Shown in pieces: positions 1 to 7,705 of a stretch of DNA of 64,000 nt. The stretch covers positions 55,011-119,010 of the forward strand of contig NZ_UAUI01000012.1 of assembly GCF_900455735.1 (NCBI RefSeq), written 5' to 3'. Source of the stretch: Rhodococcus wratislaviensis (GTDB taxonomy: Bacteria > Actinomycetota > Actinomycetes > Mycobacteriales > Mycobacteriaceae). The position numbers were made by a program, and so were the translations under genes. Each line of letters begins with the position of its first letter. Position 1 is the first letter of the stretch. Under the pieces are notes generated by a model that did not search any database, had not been told where the DNA came from, and worked only from the letters and a program-made list of their open reading frames with translations.

Positions 1-1138
1 TCGCACCCCAGGACAGGAATCGACCGTAGTTGTCGTAGACGGCCGAGGGGAAGAAGACGAGGATCGCCGCGGGTCCGAGGATGAATGCCACCAGCACCGG
101 CCAGGGCGTTCCGCGGAGTAGCTTCCCGCCACCGCCTTTGAGCGCCACCATGGAGGCGTATCCCTGGGAGAGGATGGCGGTGACGTTGGCGAAACCGATG
201 ACGATCAGGGCCAGGACTCCCAGCACGACTCCCGCGAGCGGGATCATCCACTCGGTGGGATCCTCGAGGTTCAGCGCCAGCGCTGCGAACACACCGACGA
301 CGGCCGCAGCCACGGACGCGGCGAAGAGTCCGAGCCAGTTCGGCCAGAACGCCGCACGCGGATCACGGGTGAGCCGGGCGAGGTTTCCGATATTCGGCCA
401 CCACGCGAACCCGCCGGCGATGTTCAGTTCGATCGCGACCATGAAACTGGTGTGCGGATCGCTCTCCGGGTCGAGCGGTGGCAGACTGGCCAATTCGGAC
501 CAGGATCGCTTGGTGAACACCATGACGAGAATCCCGACGATGATGAGGACGAGGACGGGTGCGATCACCCGGCACACCGACTCGACCGAGACCGGCCCCC
601 GGGCGAGGACGAGCCAGGACAGGGCCACCGCCACCAACCCCAGCAGGCTCACTGCCGCACCGGTCTGGGAGATCTCGACCCCGAAGACGTTGTCGATGAC
701 GTTGACCAGGCCGTGCCCGAACATGATGGCCAGAACTGCCGACCACGCCGCCGCGAAGAGCGTGGACATCACGACCATCACGATTCGGGCGCCGTTGCTG
801 CCGAACACGCTTCGCAGTCCGACGAACTGCTCGATGCCGTACTTCGCCGACGGCAGGCACGGCGCGAGCGAGACGAGGAAGACGCTGATCGCGTAGCCGA
901 TGACGATGCTCGCGATCGCCTGTACCGCGCCGACGTAGTACGCGACGGCCGCGCCCTGCAGAAAAGCCCAGGTGGCCACGGCCAGGCCGATGTTGACCGC
1001 CGAGTAGTCCCAGAAACCCCAGATCCGCTCCGCCGGCATCAGTGGCAGTTCGTTCAGCGTGGCGTCCGTGCCGTCGTCGCCGGTTCCGCCCGCACTTCCC
1101 ATTGCCGTGGCGCTGTCCTGCCGCTGCCCGTCCGGCAT
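1..1138 (-). CDS. NCS1-family nucleobase/cation symporter (C-terminus cut by window edge)
   Basis: Read leftward from an ATG at 1138, the frame stays open to base 1, giving 379 residues of a multi-spanning membrane protein. After a hydrophilic N-terminus of about 30 residues comes the stretch PAERIWGFWDYSAVNIGLA, typical of the start of the first membrane helix in nucleobase:cation symporter-1 carriers, followed by at least nine hydrophobic segments. NCS1 proteins import purines, pyrimidines, hydantoins, thiamine or related ring compounds with Na+ or H+; the substrate cannot be read here. The start overlaps the stop of the small gene upstream by one base (TGATG), so the two are probably translationally coupled. 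The neighbouring amine oxidase suggests a nitrogenous substrate, which is inference. The family call is fairly secure; the C-terminus lies outside the window. Confidence 0.8.
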   Translation of the reverse strand, partial: MPDGQRQDSATAMGSAGGTGDDGTDATLNELPLMPAERIWGFWDYSAVNIGLAVATWAFLQGAAVAYYVGAVQAIASIVIGYAISVFLVSLAPCLPSAKYGIEQFVGLRSVFGSNGARIVMVVMSTLFAAAWSAVLAIMFGHGLVNVIDNVFGVEISQTGAAVSLLGLVAVALSWLVLARGPVSVESVCRVIAPVLVLIIVGILVMVFTKRSWSELASLPPLDPESDPHTSFMVAIELNIAGGFAWWPNIGNLARLTRDPRAAFWPNWLGLFAASVAAAVVGVFAALALNLEDPTEWMIPLAGVVLGVLALIVIGFANVTAILSQGYASMVALKGGGGKLLRGTPWPVLVAFILGPAAILVFFPSAVYDNYGRFLSWGA

Positions 1139-1299
1139 CAGTACCCCCACCACAGCATGACGGAGATCGTGGCGACGATCCCGGCGATCGCCGCCGCGAC
1201 GTCCCGCCACGGAAGGTCGGGCAGGATCATCCCGCCTCCGCCGGGGGATTCCAATAGGAGCAATCGCCTCTCGAGTTCCTGTTCGAATGCGTCGTCCAT
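1138..1299 (-). CDS. Small single-pass membrane protein upstream of the permease
   Basis: A 53-residue ORF starts at an ATG at 1299 behind a GGGGAT ribosome-binding sequence. It has a charged N-terminus (MDDAFEQELERRLLLLES), a glycine run and one C-terminal membrane helix ending MLWWGY. Its stop overlaps the permease start by one base. Tiny membrane proteins encoded directly before secondary carriers are often accessory or stabilising subunits; that role is inferred from position and topology only. A longer in-frame reading from 1458 exists but would run across both operator palindromes, so the ATG at 1299 is preferred. I recognise no named family. Confidence 0.6.
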   Translation of the reverse strand: MDDAFEQELERRLLLLESPGGGGMILPDLPWRDVAAAIAGIVATISVMLWWGY

Positions 1300-1313
1300 G
1301 CGATCCCCATTTC

Positions 1314-1331
1314 TGATTGGCGGGCCAGTTA
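1314..1331. promoter_or_regulatory. Operator-like palindrome, permease side
   Basis: TGATTGGC-GG-GCCAGTTA is an inverted repeat matching at 6 of 8 positions per arm. It lies 15 bp upstream of the small membrane-protein gene. A near-identical palindrome lies about 90 bp away in front of the divergent amine oxidase. The pair looks like binding sites for one dimeric repressor. The regulator is not in the window. Confidence 0.55.
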
Positions 1332-1401
1332 TCAACAGTCTGTGGCACGCGTCACATCGTGTCAACCCTCGAATCCTCGCGCAGGAAACCAGAATTGAGT
1401 A

Positions 1402-1421
1402 TTGACTGGCGAGCCAATCAA
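1402..1421. promoter_or_regulatory. Operator-like palindrome, amine-oxidase side
   Basis: TTGACTGGC-GA-GCCAATCAA is an inverted repeat with 8 of 9 arm positions matching. It ends 16 bp before the preferred ATG (1438) of the amine oxidase. A TTG codon inside the palindrome at 1402 could extend the gene but is an unlikely start for that reason. The core TTGGC-NN-GCCA is shared with the site at 1314-1331. Confidence 0.6.
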
Positions 1422-1437
1422 GAACAGGATGCTGGGC

Positions 1438-2829
1438 ATGACGAACACGAAGGATCACCCGACTGCCCTACCGGCCCGCGTTCGGACCGTTGTGGTCGGC
1501 GCGGGGTACGCAGGCCTGTCCGCCGCACTCTCGCTGCACGACGACGGCATCGACACCGTGATCCTCGAGGGATCCGAACGAGTCGGCGGAAGGGTGTGCT
1601 CCGAACGGAGAAGCCACGGTGTCGTCGTCGACCACGGCGGACAATGGGTCGGCCCCACCCAGAAGCATCTGCTCGCCCTCGCCGAGCGCTTCGACTGCCC
1701 CACCTTCCCGACGTACAACACAGGCGAGCACATCGAACTCTGGCCCGACGGTGTGCAGCGGCGCTACACCGGCGCCGGTCCCGACGACGGCCCCGGCATG
1801 GCCGAATACCTGGCTGCCGCCGATCGCATCGACGAACTCGCGAGGGCCATCGACCTCGACGACCCCACGGCCACCCCGGACATCGAGAAGTGGGACAGCG
1901 AAACCGTCCACTCCTACTTCGAGCGGACCGTCGCGAACGAAGACGCCCGTCGGCGACTCGCGCTCGCCGTCGAGGGGGTGTGGTCGATCGAGCCGCGCGA
2001 TCTGTCGCTGTTCCATCTGCTGTTCTACGTCGCATCCGCCGGCGGATTCGATCAGCTGATGGAAACCGAGGGCTGCGCGCAGGAGCGCCGATTCCGGGAC
2101 GGCGCACAGTCCACCGCGCTGGCCGTCGCACATCATCTCGGCGACCGGGTCCATCTGAATACGGCTGTGCGCCACATCGAGCGCACCACCGACGGTGTTC
2201 GGATCGAGACCAGCCGGGGAACGATTCTCGCCGACACCGTCGTCATGGCGCTGCCGCCGTCGGCCACCCAGCGGGTCACGTTCGCTCCCCCGCTGCCGGT
2301 CTCGCGCACACGATGGGTCGAACGCAGCCCGATGGGCGACGTGGCGAAGGTGCACGCCGTCTTCGACACCCCGTTCTGGCGCGCCGACGGACTGTCCGGC
2401 CAGGCGACCATCTACGGCACCCGCGCCGTCGGAGTCGTGTTCGACAACTCCCCCGAAGATGCCGGACACGGTATGCTCGTGTGCTTCGTCTACGGTGACC
2501 GCCAGCGGTCCTGGTCGGCGCTCTCCGACGACGACCGCCGGGCAGCGATCATCGACACTCTCGTCGAGCTCTTCGGCGACCGCGCCGCGTCACCGGTCGA
2601 CTACACCGAGAAGATCTGGCCGCAGGACCCGTGGGCCCGAGGAGGGTACGCGGCGAGCCCCACCCCCGGAACGTGGTTCGCGCACGGACACGACGGCTGG
2701 CGTGCTCCCGCGGACCGCATCCACTGGGCGGGCTCGGAGACCGCGAGCATCTGGAACGGCTACATCGACGGAGCGATCTCCTCCGGATCGCGTGCGGCCG
2801 AGGAGATCCGGAAGCAACTGTCCCGCTGA
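1438..2829 (+). CDS. Flavin-dependent amine oxidase
   Basis: This 463-residue flavoprotein oxidises amines to aldehydes with release of ammonia and hydrogen peroxide. The N-terminal dinucleotide-binding motif reads VVVGAGYAGLSAA, followed by the ILEGSERVGGRV segment that binds the FAD ribose, then DHGGQWVGPTQ, typical of monoamine and putrescine oxidases. The C-terminal FAD motif IHWAGSETASIWNGYIDGAI closes the fold. The start at 1438 follows CAGGAT at a usable spacing; ATG 1429 and TTG 1402 are alternatives, the latter inside an operator. Divergence from an NCS1 permease with shared operators suggests uptake and oxidation of the same amine-containing compound, which is inferred. The substrate is unknown. 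A 15-bp perfect hairpin follows. Confidence 0.85.
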   Translation: MTNTKDHPTALPARVRTVVVGAGYAGLSAALSLHDDGIDTVILEGSERVGGRVCSERRSHGVVVDHGGQWVGPTQKHLLALAERFDCPTFPTYNTGEHIELWPDGVQRRYTGAGPDDGPGMAEYLAAADRIDELARAIDLDDPTATPDIEKWDSETVHSYFERTVANEDARRRLALAVEGVWSIEPRDLSLFHLLFYVASAGGFDQLMETEGCAQERRFRDGAQSTALAVAHHLGDRVHLNTAVRHIERTTDGVRIETSRGTILADTVVMALPPSATQRVTFAPPLPVSRTRWVERSPMGDVAKVHAVFDTPFWRADGLSGQATIYGTRAVGVVFDNSPEDAGHGMLVCFVYGDRQRSWSALSDDDRRAAIIDTLVELFGDRAASPVDYTEKIWPQDPWARGGYAASPTPGTWFAHGHDGWRAPADRIHWAGSETASIWNGYIDGAISSGSRAAEEIRKQLSR

Positions 2830-2832
2830 ACC

Positions 2833-2873
2833 AACGGGACGCTCGTTCGATCTGACGCAACGAGCGTCCCGTT
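2833..2873. terminator. Bidirectional hairpin terminator
   Basis: A perfect 15-bp inverted repeat (AACGGGACGCTCGTT and its complement) with an 11-nt loop starts 4 bp after the amine oxidase stop. It lies between two convergent genes, so it can serve both strands. Confidence 0.8.
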
Positions 2874-2904
2874 CGTCGGGGAAGGAGTGGCCGGGGAGAA
2901 CTGC

Positions 2905-3390
2905 TCAGGGGACGAAGAAGTACCCCAGGCCCGGAACGATCGTGGCCGAGGATTCGCCGAGGACGGTCGCCGTCACGTGCCCCGATCCCGTGGGCACGTC
3001 GACCACCGGATCCTTCCCGGGCACTCCGAAACTGCCCGACGGAACGGTCACCGTTCCGGCCGCTCCCGTGCTGAGATTGAGCCACCGCACCACGGTGGCG
3101 GAGGTGTACGTCGTGCAATTCGCTCCCGGGGTGAACGCCGGGCACATGCTGGTGGCGGACAGCCGCGCGACGCCCGGTCCCGGACTCGCGCCGGTGGATG
3201 CGGCGAGTGAGACAGTGGCGAAGGGGAACGGGTCGCCGATGACCCCGGTGAACGGGAGCTGGAATGCCGTCGTGGTCACCGACACCGGATCCGGTACGGC
3301 GGAAGCGACGCCGGCCGACGCGGAGGTGAGCGCAACCGCTGCGGCGCAGGTGCCGACGATCGTGCCGAGACGTCTGTTCCTCGTTGCCAT
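2905..3390 (-). CDS. Small secreted protein, function unknown
   Basis: The 161-residue product begins with a signal peptide: basic MATRNRRLG, a hydrophobic core rich in Ala, Val and Thr, and a probable cleavage site after ASAGVASA. The mature part is rich in Val, Thr, Ser and Gly with many predicted beta strands, two cysteines (SMCPAF and ANCTTY) that could form a disulfide, and a hydrophobic end, GLGYFFVP. It lies 24 bp downstream of the sugar dehydrogenase gene on the same strand, so the two probably share a transcript. A 3' fragment with similar ending and composition survives at 47869-48105. I know the general type from actinobacterial secretomes but no function for it. Confidence 0.7.
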   Translation of the reverse strand: MATRNRRLGTIVGTCAAAVALTSASAGVASAVPDPVSVTTTAFQLPFTGVIGDPFPFATVSLAASTGASPGPGVARLSATSMCPAFTPGANCTTYTSATVVRWLNLSTGAAGTVTVPSGSFGVPGKDPVVDVPTGSGHVTATVLGESSATIVPGLGYFFVP

Positions 3391-3414
3391 GCTTGTCCTC
3401 TCTCCAATGCAGAC

Positions 3415-4608
3415 TCAGGCTTGCGGGGTGACGCGGAGAACCTGATCGGCGGAACCGTTGTCCGTGGTGACGAGCAACGAACCGTCGGCGGTCGGGGTGA
3501 CCGACCGGAGGCGGCCGTACTGATTCTGCAGGCCGAACGTCTGCGCCGTTGCCGACTGCCCGTCCGCGGCCAGACGGAGGAAGACCAATTGCTTCGTCTT
3601 GAGGCCGCCCATGACGAGTGCGCCGTCCCACGGCCCCCATCCGGAGCCGGTCACGAAGGCGGCGCTTCCGGTCGCCAGGGTGGTGCTGCCCGAACTCCAC
3701 GCCGCAGCAAGGGCTCCGGGCACGCGCGAGGGATCCGTCATCGGCACGGATTCGTCGTAGATGCCGGGGATCCGATCGGGCTTGTACCCGTAGTTGCCTC
3801 CCGCGACCAGGAGGTTCACCTCGTCGTCCCGTGTCGTTCCCTGATCCACTGCGTAGATGCGACCCGTTCCGGGCTGTTGCGCGAGGCCCTGCGCGTTCCG
3901 GTGACCCAGTGTGTAAACGGGACTCGCCGGGTCCGGATTTCCGGCGGCGGGCGTGCCGTCGGTGTTGATGTGGAGAGTCTTGCCGCCCAGCGAGTTCGGA
4001 TCCTGTGACACGGTCGGCTGCGCGGTGTCGCCGGTGCCGACGAACAGGGTGCCGTCGGCGGCCGTCAGTATCCGGCAACCGCCGTGACGTCCCTCGTTGA
4101 CGGGGATACCGGTCAGGATTGCGGCACCGCGGGTCAGCGTCGTCCAGCCGGCATCGACGGTCCACGACTGGATCCGGATGTCGGTGATACCGCCGCCCTG
4201 GAATCCCTGGCACGTGTACACGGTGCGTGTCTGCGCAAAGTTGCTCGCGAGTGCGATACCCATCAATCCGGTTTCGGACTGCGCGTACAGGTCCGAGAGA
4301 TCGGCGGTGACCGGCCCGGTGCTTCCATCCGCACGCCGGACGAAGAACCCGCCCGACCGCTGGCCGGTGAGGACCGCGCCGTCCGGAGCCTGCACCGCAT
4401 CCCACGGATGGTCGAGCCCGTCGAGGACCGGAGTGACCGTCAGCGCCGGAAGTGTGTCCTCCGTGGGTATTCCCGGGCCGTCACTACCCGAGCCGAGGCT
4501 TCCCGTATCGAACGGGAGGGGCAGCGGCTGAGCGGAGACCTGTGCGGCAGGGAGGCCGATCGCGGCGGTGGTGGCGAGAGCGAGGACAGCGAGCTTCGAA
4601 TGACGCAC
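3415..4608 (-). CDS. Secreted glucose/sorbosone dehydrogenase-family beta-propeller protein
   Basis: The 397-residue product has a signal peptide (MRHSKLAVLALATTAAIGLPA, then QVSA) and a propeller of the GSDH/soluble PQQ glucose dehydrogenase type. Landmarks are GLDHPWDAVQAPDG, NEGRHGGCRIL, LFVGTGDT, a Gly-His-Arg-Asn-Ala-Gln-Gly segment and GGNYGYKPD. The histidines in the first, second and fourth of these correspond to conserved family positions, including the catalytic base region. Family members oxidise aldoses outside the membrane, some with PQQ; no PQQ biosynthesis genes are in the window. Translation probably starts at GTG 4608 behind GAGGAGAA. A -10-like TATAGT on this strand at 4649-4644 could drive it. 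The family is clear; cofactor and substrate are open. Confidence 0.8.
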   Translation of the reverse strand: MRHSKLAVLALATTAAIGLPAAQVSAQPLPLPFDTGSLGSGSDGPGIPTEDTLPALTVTPVLDGLDHPWDAVQAPDGAVLTGQRSGGFFVRRADGSTGPVTADLSDLYAQSETGLMGIALASNFAQTRTVYTCQGFQGGGITDIRIQSWTVDAGWTTLTRGAAILTGIPVNEGRHGGCRILTAADGTLFVGTGDTAQPTVSQDPNSLGGKTLHINTDGTPAAGNPDPASPVYTLGHRNAQGLAQQPGTGRIYAVDQGTTRDDEVNLLVAGGNYGYKPDRIPGIYDESVPMTDPSRVPGALAAAWSSGSTTLATGSAAFVTGSGWGPWDGALVMGGLKTKQLVFLRLAADGQSATAQTFGLQNQYGRLRSVTPTADGSLLVTTDNGSADQVLRVTPQA

Positions 4609-4643
4609 AAGTTCTCCTCGGGTCGATTGCGCACTGAACGGTC

Positions 4644-4649
4644 ACTATA
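4644..4649 (-). promoter_or_regulatory. -10-like element for the sugar dehydrogenase
   Basis: Read on the minus strand this is TATAGT, 35 bp upstream of the GTG start, in the 73-bp gap behind the egt genes. No strong -35 is evident. Confidence 0.35.
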
Positions 4650-4681
4650 AGCGCGATCGTGCCCGAAGTTGATCTTGTCGG

Positions 4682-5656
4682 TCAGTTCCGCGCGGCGCAC
4701 ACCAGCGCGAAGCGGTCGTCGGGATCGGTCCAGGTGCGGTCGACGTCGAATCCCGCCTCCGCCAACTCCCGCCGGATGCCGTCGAGGGTGAACTTGGCCG
4801 AGATCTCCGTTCGTAGCTGCTCACCCGCGGTGAACTCGACGTCCAGATCCAGCTCGCCCACGCGGACCGACATCGCACGCTCGGCCTCGAGCCGCATCTC
4901 GATCCACTCGTTGTCGGCGTCCCACAGCGCGACGTGCCGGAACTCGTCCACCGGGAAGTCGGCGTCGAGCTGACTGTTGAGCACCTGCAGTACGTTGCGG
5001 TTGAACTGGGCTGTCACCCCGGCGGCGTCGTCGTACGCGGGAACGAGGACGGCGGGGTCGATCACCAGTCCGACACCGAGGAGGAGGTGCTCCCCCGCTT
5101 CGAGGACGTCGGCGATTCCGGAGAGGAACTCCGCCCGCTCGGCGGGCACCATGTTCCCGAGGGTGCCACCGAGGAACGCGATCGTGCGGCGACCACCGCG
5201 TGGAAGGTGGTGCAGCGACTCGGTGAAGTCGCTGACGACGCCGTGCACGGTCAGATTCGGGAACTCCGCACCGATCTGCCCCGCGGCGCCCTCGAGTGCG
5301 GACACCGACACGTCCTGCGGTACGTACGTATGGAGGTTTCCGCGGCGGGTGCCTGCGTCCAGCAGGAGCCGTGTCTTCTCCGACGACCCGGATCCGAGTT
5401 CCACGAGAATCTCCGGCGCCGCGACCTCGGCGATCTCGCCCGAATATCGTCTGAGCAGTTCCCGTTCCGTGCGCGTCGGGAAGTATTCGGGCAACGCGGT
5501 GATCTGCTCGAACAGCTCGCTCCCGCGGGCGTCGTAGAAGTATTTGGGAGGCAGCCATTTCGGGTTCGAGGTGAGCCCGACGGTGGCGTCCTTGCGCAGA
5601 CCTGCCTTGAGCTGCTCGGGCTGCAGGTACACCTCGAGTGTCGGTGTGGTGGTCAT
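4682..5656 (-). CDS. egtD: Histidine N-alpha-methyltransferase EgtD
   Basis: The 324-residue SAM-dependent enzyme trimethylates histidine to hercynine, the first intermediate of ergothioneine. It has the family N-terminus (SNPKWLPPKYFYDARGSELFEQITALPEYFPTR, given here as SNPKWLPPKYFYDA then RGSELFEQITALPEYF), a SAM-binding ILVELGSGSSEKTRLLLD near residues 82-99, FLGGTLGN, and a C-terminal NEWIEMRL segment. The length matches known EgtD. The ATG at 5656 overlaps the egtC stop as ATGA, showing translational coupling. A frame extension further upstream lies entirely within egtC and is not part of the gene. It is the last gene of egtA-B-C-D. Confidence 0.95.
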   Translation of the reverse strand: MTTTPTLEVYLQPEQLKAGLRKDATVGLTSNPKWLPPKYFYDARGSELFEQITALPEYFPTRTERELLRRYSGEIAEVAAPEILVELGSGSSEKTRLLLDAGTRRGNLHTYVPQDVSVSALEGAAGQIGAEFPNLTVHGVVSDFTESLHHLPRGGRRTIAFLGGTLGNMVPAERAEFLSGIADVLEAGEHLLLGVGLVIDPAVLVPAYDDAAGVTAQFNRNVLQVLNSQLDADFPVDEFRHVALWDADNEWIEMRLEAERAMSVRVGELDLDVEFTAGEQLRTEISAKFTLDGIRRELAEAGFDVDRTWTDPDDRFALVCAARN

Positions 5657-6399
5657 CGTGCTCCCATCTCGAGCGGGGTGACGATCAGGTGTCCGGGGCG
5701 TGCGCTGATGAAGTGACGGTCCGGAATCGATTGCCATGCGGGGTTGTCGTCGTAGGGTTCGGACATCACGATGGCCCGCTCGTCGTCGACGAGCGCCGAC
5801 AGCGAGTGATGCCAGGTGGTGGCCCACAGTTCGCTGCCGTTGCCCAGCAGCAGATTCACTCGCGAGTTCGGGGCCGCAGCGACCACGGCCTGTACAAGTG
5901 AACACATCGCCTTCTCGGGGTCCTGCTCACCGAGCGCCCGGCGCAGGAGCAGCCACAGCGCGGCCGAATCGGTCGGTGCCTCGAGTTGCAGCAGATCGCG
6001 CACGGGGAGTTCCGCGGCGAGCCCCGCGAGCGACTCGGGCCACCCACGCACCACCCCGTTGTGACTGAAGGCCCAGGTCTCGTCGGAGAACGGCGCACAG
6101 GCCGTGTGCTGCACGGGCATGCCGACCGTCGCCGACCGCGTGGCGGCGACCACGGCGCGGGAGCGGATGTTCGGCAACATCTCTCGCACGGCGGGGTCGG
6201 ACCACAGCGGCTGAGCACTGCGGTAGCGGGAGAATCCGTCCGTTCCCCACCAGCCCACACCGAATCCGTCGGCGTTGATGGTTCCGCCGCCCCTCATGTC
6301 GCGTGGCGCGTAGGACTGGCACAGTAGCGAGTTCTCGCCGCGCCCCAGGAGGTCGCCCACCGACTGTTCCGGCCCCAGATAGCCCAGGTGTCGGCACAT
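5653..6399 (-). CDS. egtC: Gamma-glutamyl-hercynylcysteine sulfoxide hydrolase EgtC
   Basis: The 248-residue class II (Ntn-type) glutamine amidotransferase-like hydrolase removes glutamate from gamma-glutamyl-hercynylcysteine sulfoxide. It starts MCRHLGYLG, which places the nucleophilic Cys2 at the mature N-terminus; INADGFGVGWW, SHNGVVRGW and the EAPTDSAALW segment are typical of the fold. The start at ATG 6399 is fixed by the need for Cys2 and lies one base after the egtB stop. Its own stop overlaps the egtD start. Confidence 0.95.
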   Translation of the reverse strand: MCRHLGYLGPEQSVGDLLGRGENSLLCQSYAPRDMRGGGTINADGFGVGWWGTDGFSRYRSAQPLWSDPAVREMLPNIRSRAVVAATRSATVGMPVQHTACAPFSDETWAFSHNGVVRGWPESLAGLAAELPVRDLLQLEAPTDSAALWLLLRRALGEQDPEKAMCSLVQAVVAAAPNSRVNLLLGNGSELWATTWHHSLSALVDDERAIVMSEPYDDNPAWQSIPDRHFISARPGHLIVTPLEMGAR

Positions 6400-6400
6400 C

Positions 6401-7705
6401 TCAGCGGTCGTCCCCCGGAAGGTTCCGGGCACAGCGGAATCCGGAGAAGATCTGTCTGCGGATCGGGTGGTCCCAGTTGCGGAACGTCCCACGGCAGGCC
6501 ACCGGATCGGTACCGAACGAACCGCCGCGCAGCACGCGGTAGTCGCCGCCGTAGAACACCTCCGAGTACTCGCGGTACGGGAACGCCGAGAAACCGGGAT
6601 AGGGCTCGAAGGACGACGACGTCCACTCCCACACGTCACCGATCAGCTGATGGACGCCGAGCGGGGACGCCCCCGACGGGTATGCCCCGACCACCGCGGG
6701 ACCGAGGTGGCGCTGCCCGAGGTTGGCCAACGAGGAGTCGGGTTCGCCATCACCCCAGGGGAATCGGCGCGAGCGGCCGGTGAACGGGTCCCACCGCGCG
6801 GCCTTCTCCCATTCGGCCTCGGTCGGAAGCCTCTTGCCGTCCCAGCGTGCGAACGCCTCGGCCTCGAAGAAGCTCACGTGCACGACCGGTTCCTGGAGAT
6901 GGATCGGCTCGGTCACCCCGAACCTCCGGCGCCACCAGGTTCCGCAGCCGTCGTTCTCCCAGAACTGGGGTGCATCCCACCCCGCTTCGAGGCGGTGCGC
7001 CCATCCCCGCTCACTCCACAACTCGGGCCGCACGTAACCACCGTCGTCCATGAACTCGAGGTAGCGGCCGTTGGTGACGGGGACGGCGTCGATCACGAAC
7101 GCCGGAACGTGCACGGGGTGCGCGGATCTCTCGTTGTCGAGTGCCCACGGATCGTCCGACGTTCCCATCGTGAATTCGCCGGAGGGAATGACCACTTCGT
7201 CCTCGTCGATCGCCCCGCCGACACGCGGCGCGCTCTCCGCGGCCAGCACTGCGGCACCGGAGCGCAGTTGATGGGTGGCGAGCATCGTTTCGGCATGCTG
7301 CTGCTCGTGCTGCGCGATCATGCCGAACGCGAATCCGTTCTCCTCGAGCGGCCGGCCACGGAACGTGCTGCCGTCGAGCACGTCCCACGCCTTGGCTCGG
7401 ACAGTACGCACGTATTCCCTGGCCTCGTCCGGGGTCAGCAGCGGCAGGGACGGCCGGGAGTTCCTCGAATGTTTGAATGCGTCGTACAACTCGTCGATGT
7501 CGCGGCGGACCGGTTCCCGGCCCCCGACGTCCCGCACGAGCCACAACTCTTCCTGATTGCCGATGTGCGCGAGATCCCACACGAGCGGGCTCATCAACGG
7601 GGAATGCTGTGCGACGAGGTCCTCCCCGTCCACACAGTCCGTCAACCCGGCGGTGCGCTCCCGCGCCCGTGTCAACACCGTCTCGATCTTTTCGCGGGTA
7701 CCCAT
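6401..7705 (-). CDS. egtB: Hercynine oxygenase (sulfoxide synthase) EgtB
   Basis: The 434-residue non-haem iron enzyme joins gamma-glutamylcysteine to hercynine with O2 and forms the sulfoxide. The N-terminal DinB-like half carries the iron ligands: His47 in LAHIGN and the H-x3-H-x-E motif at His133, His137 and Glu139. The C-terminal half is a formylglycine-generating-enzyme/C-type lectin domain with LPTEAEWEKAARWD, GDVWEWTSS, RVLRGGSFG and FSGFRCAR. Use of gamma-glutamylcysteine is known for actinobacterial EgtB and fits the adjacent egtA and egtC. ATG 7705 overlaps the egtA stop by one base (TGATG). Confidence 0.95.
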   Translation of the reverse strand: MGTREKIETVLTRARERTAGLTDCVDGEDLVAQHSPLMSPLVWDLAHIGNQEELWLVRDVGGREPVRRDIDELYDAFKHSRNSRPSLPLLTPDEAREYVRTVRAKAWDVLDGSTFRGRPLEENGFAFGMIAQHEQQHAETMLATHQLRSGAAVLAAESAPRVGGAIDEDEVVIPSGEFTMGTSDDPWALDNERSAHPVHVPAFVIDAVPVTNGRYLEFMDDGGYVRPELWSERGWAHRLEAGWDAPQFWENDGCGTWWRRRFGVTEPIHLQEPVVHVSFFEAEAFARWDGKRLPTEAEWEKAARWDPFTGRSRRFPWGDGEPDSSLANLGQRHLGPAVVGAYPSGASPLGVHQLIGDVWEWTSSSFEPYPGFSAFPYREYSEVFYGGDYRVLRGGSFGTDPVACRGTFRNWDHPIRRQIFSGFRCARNLPGDDR

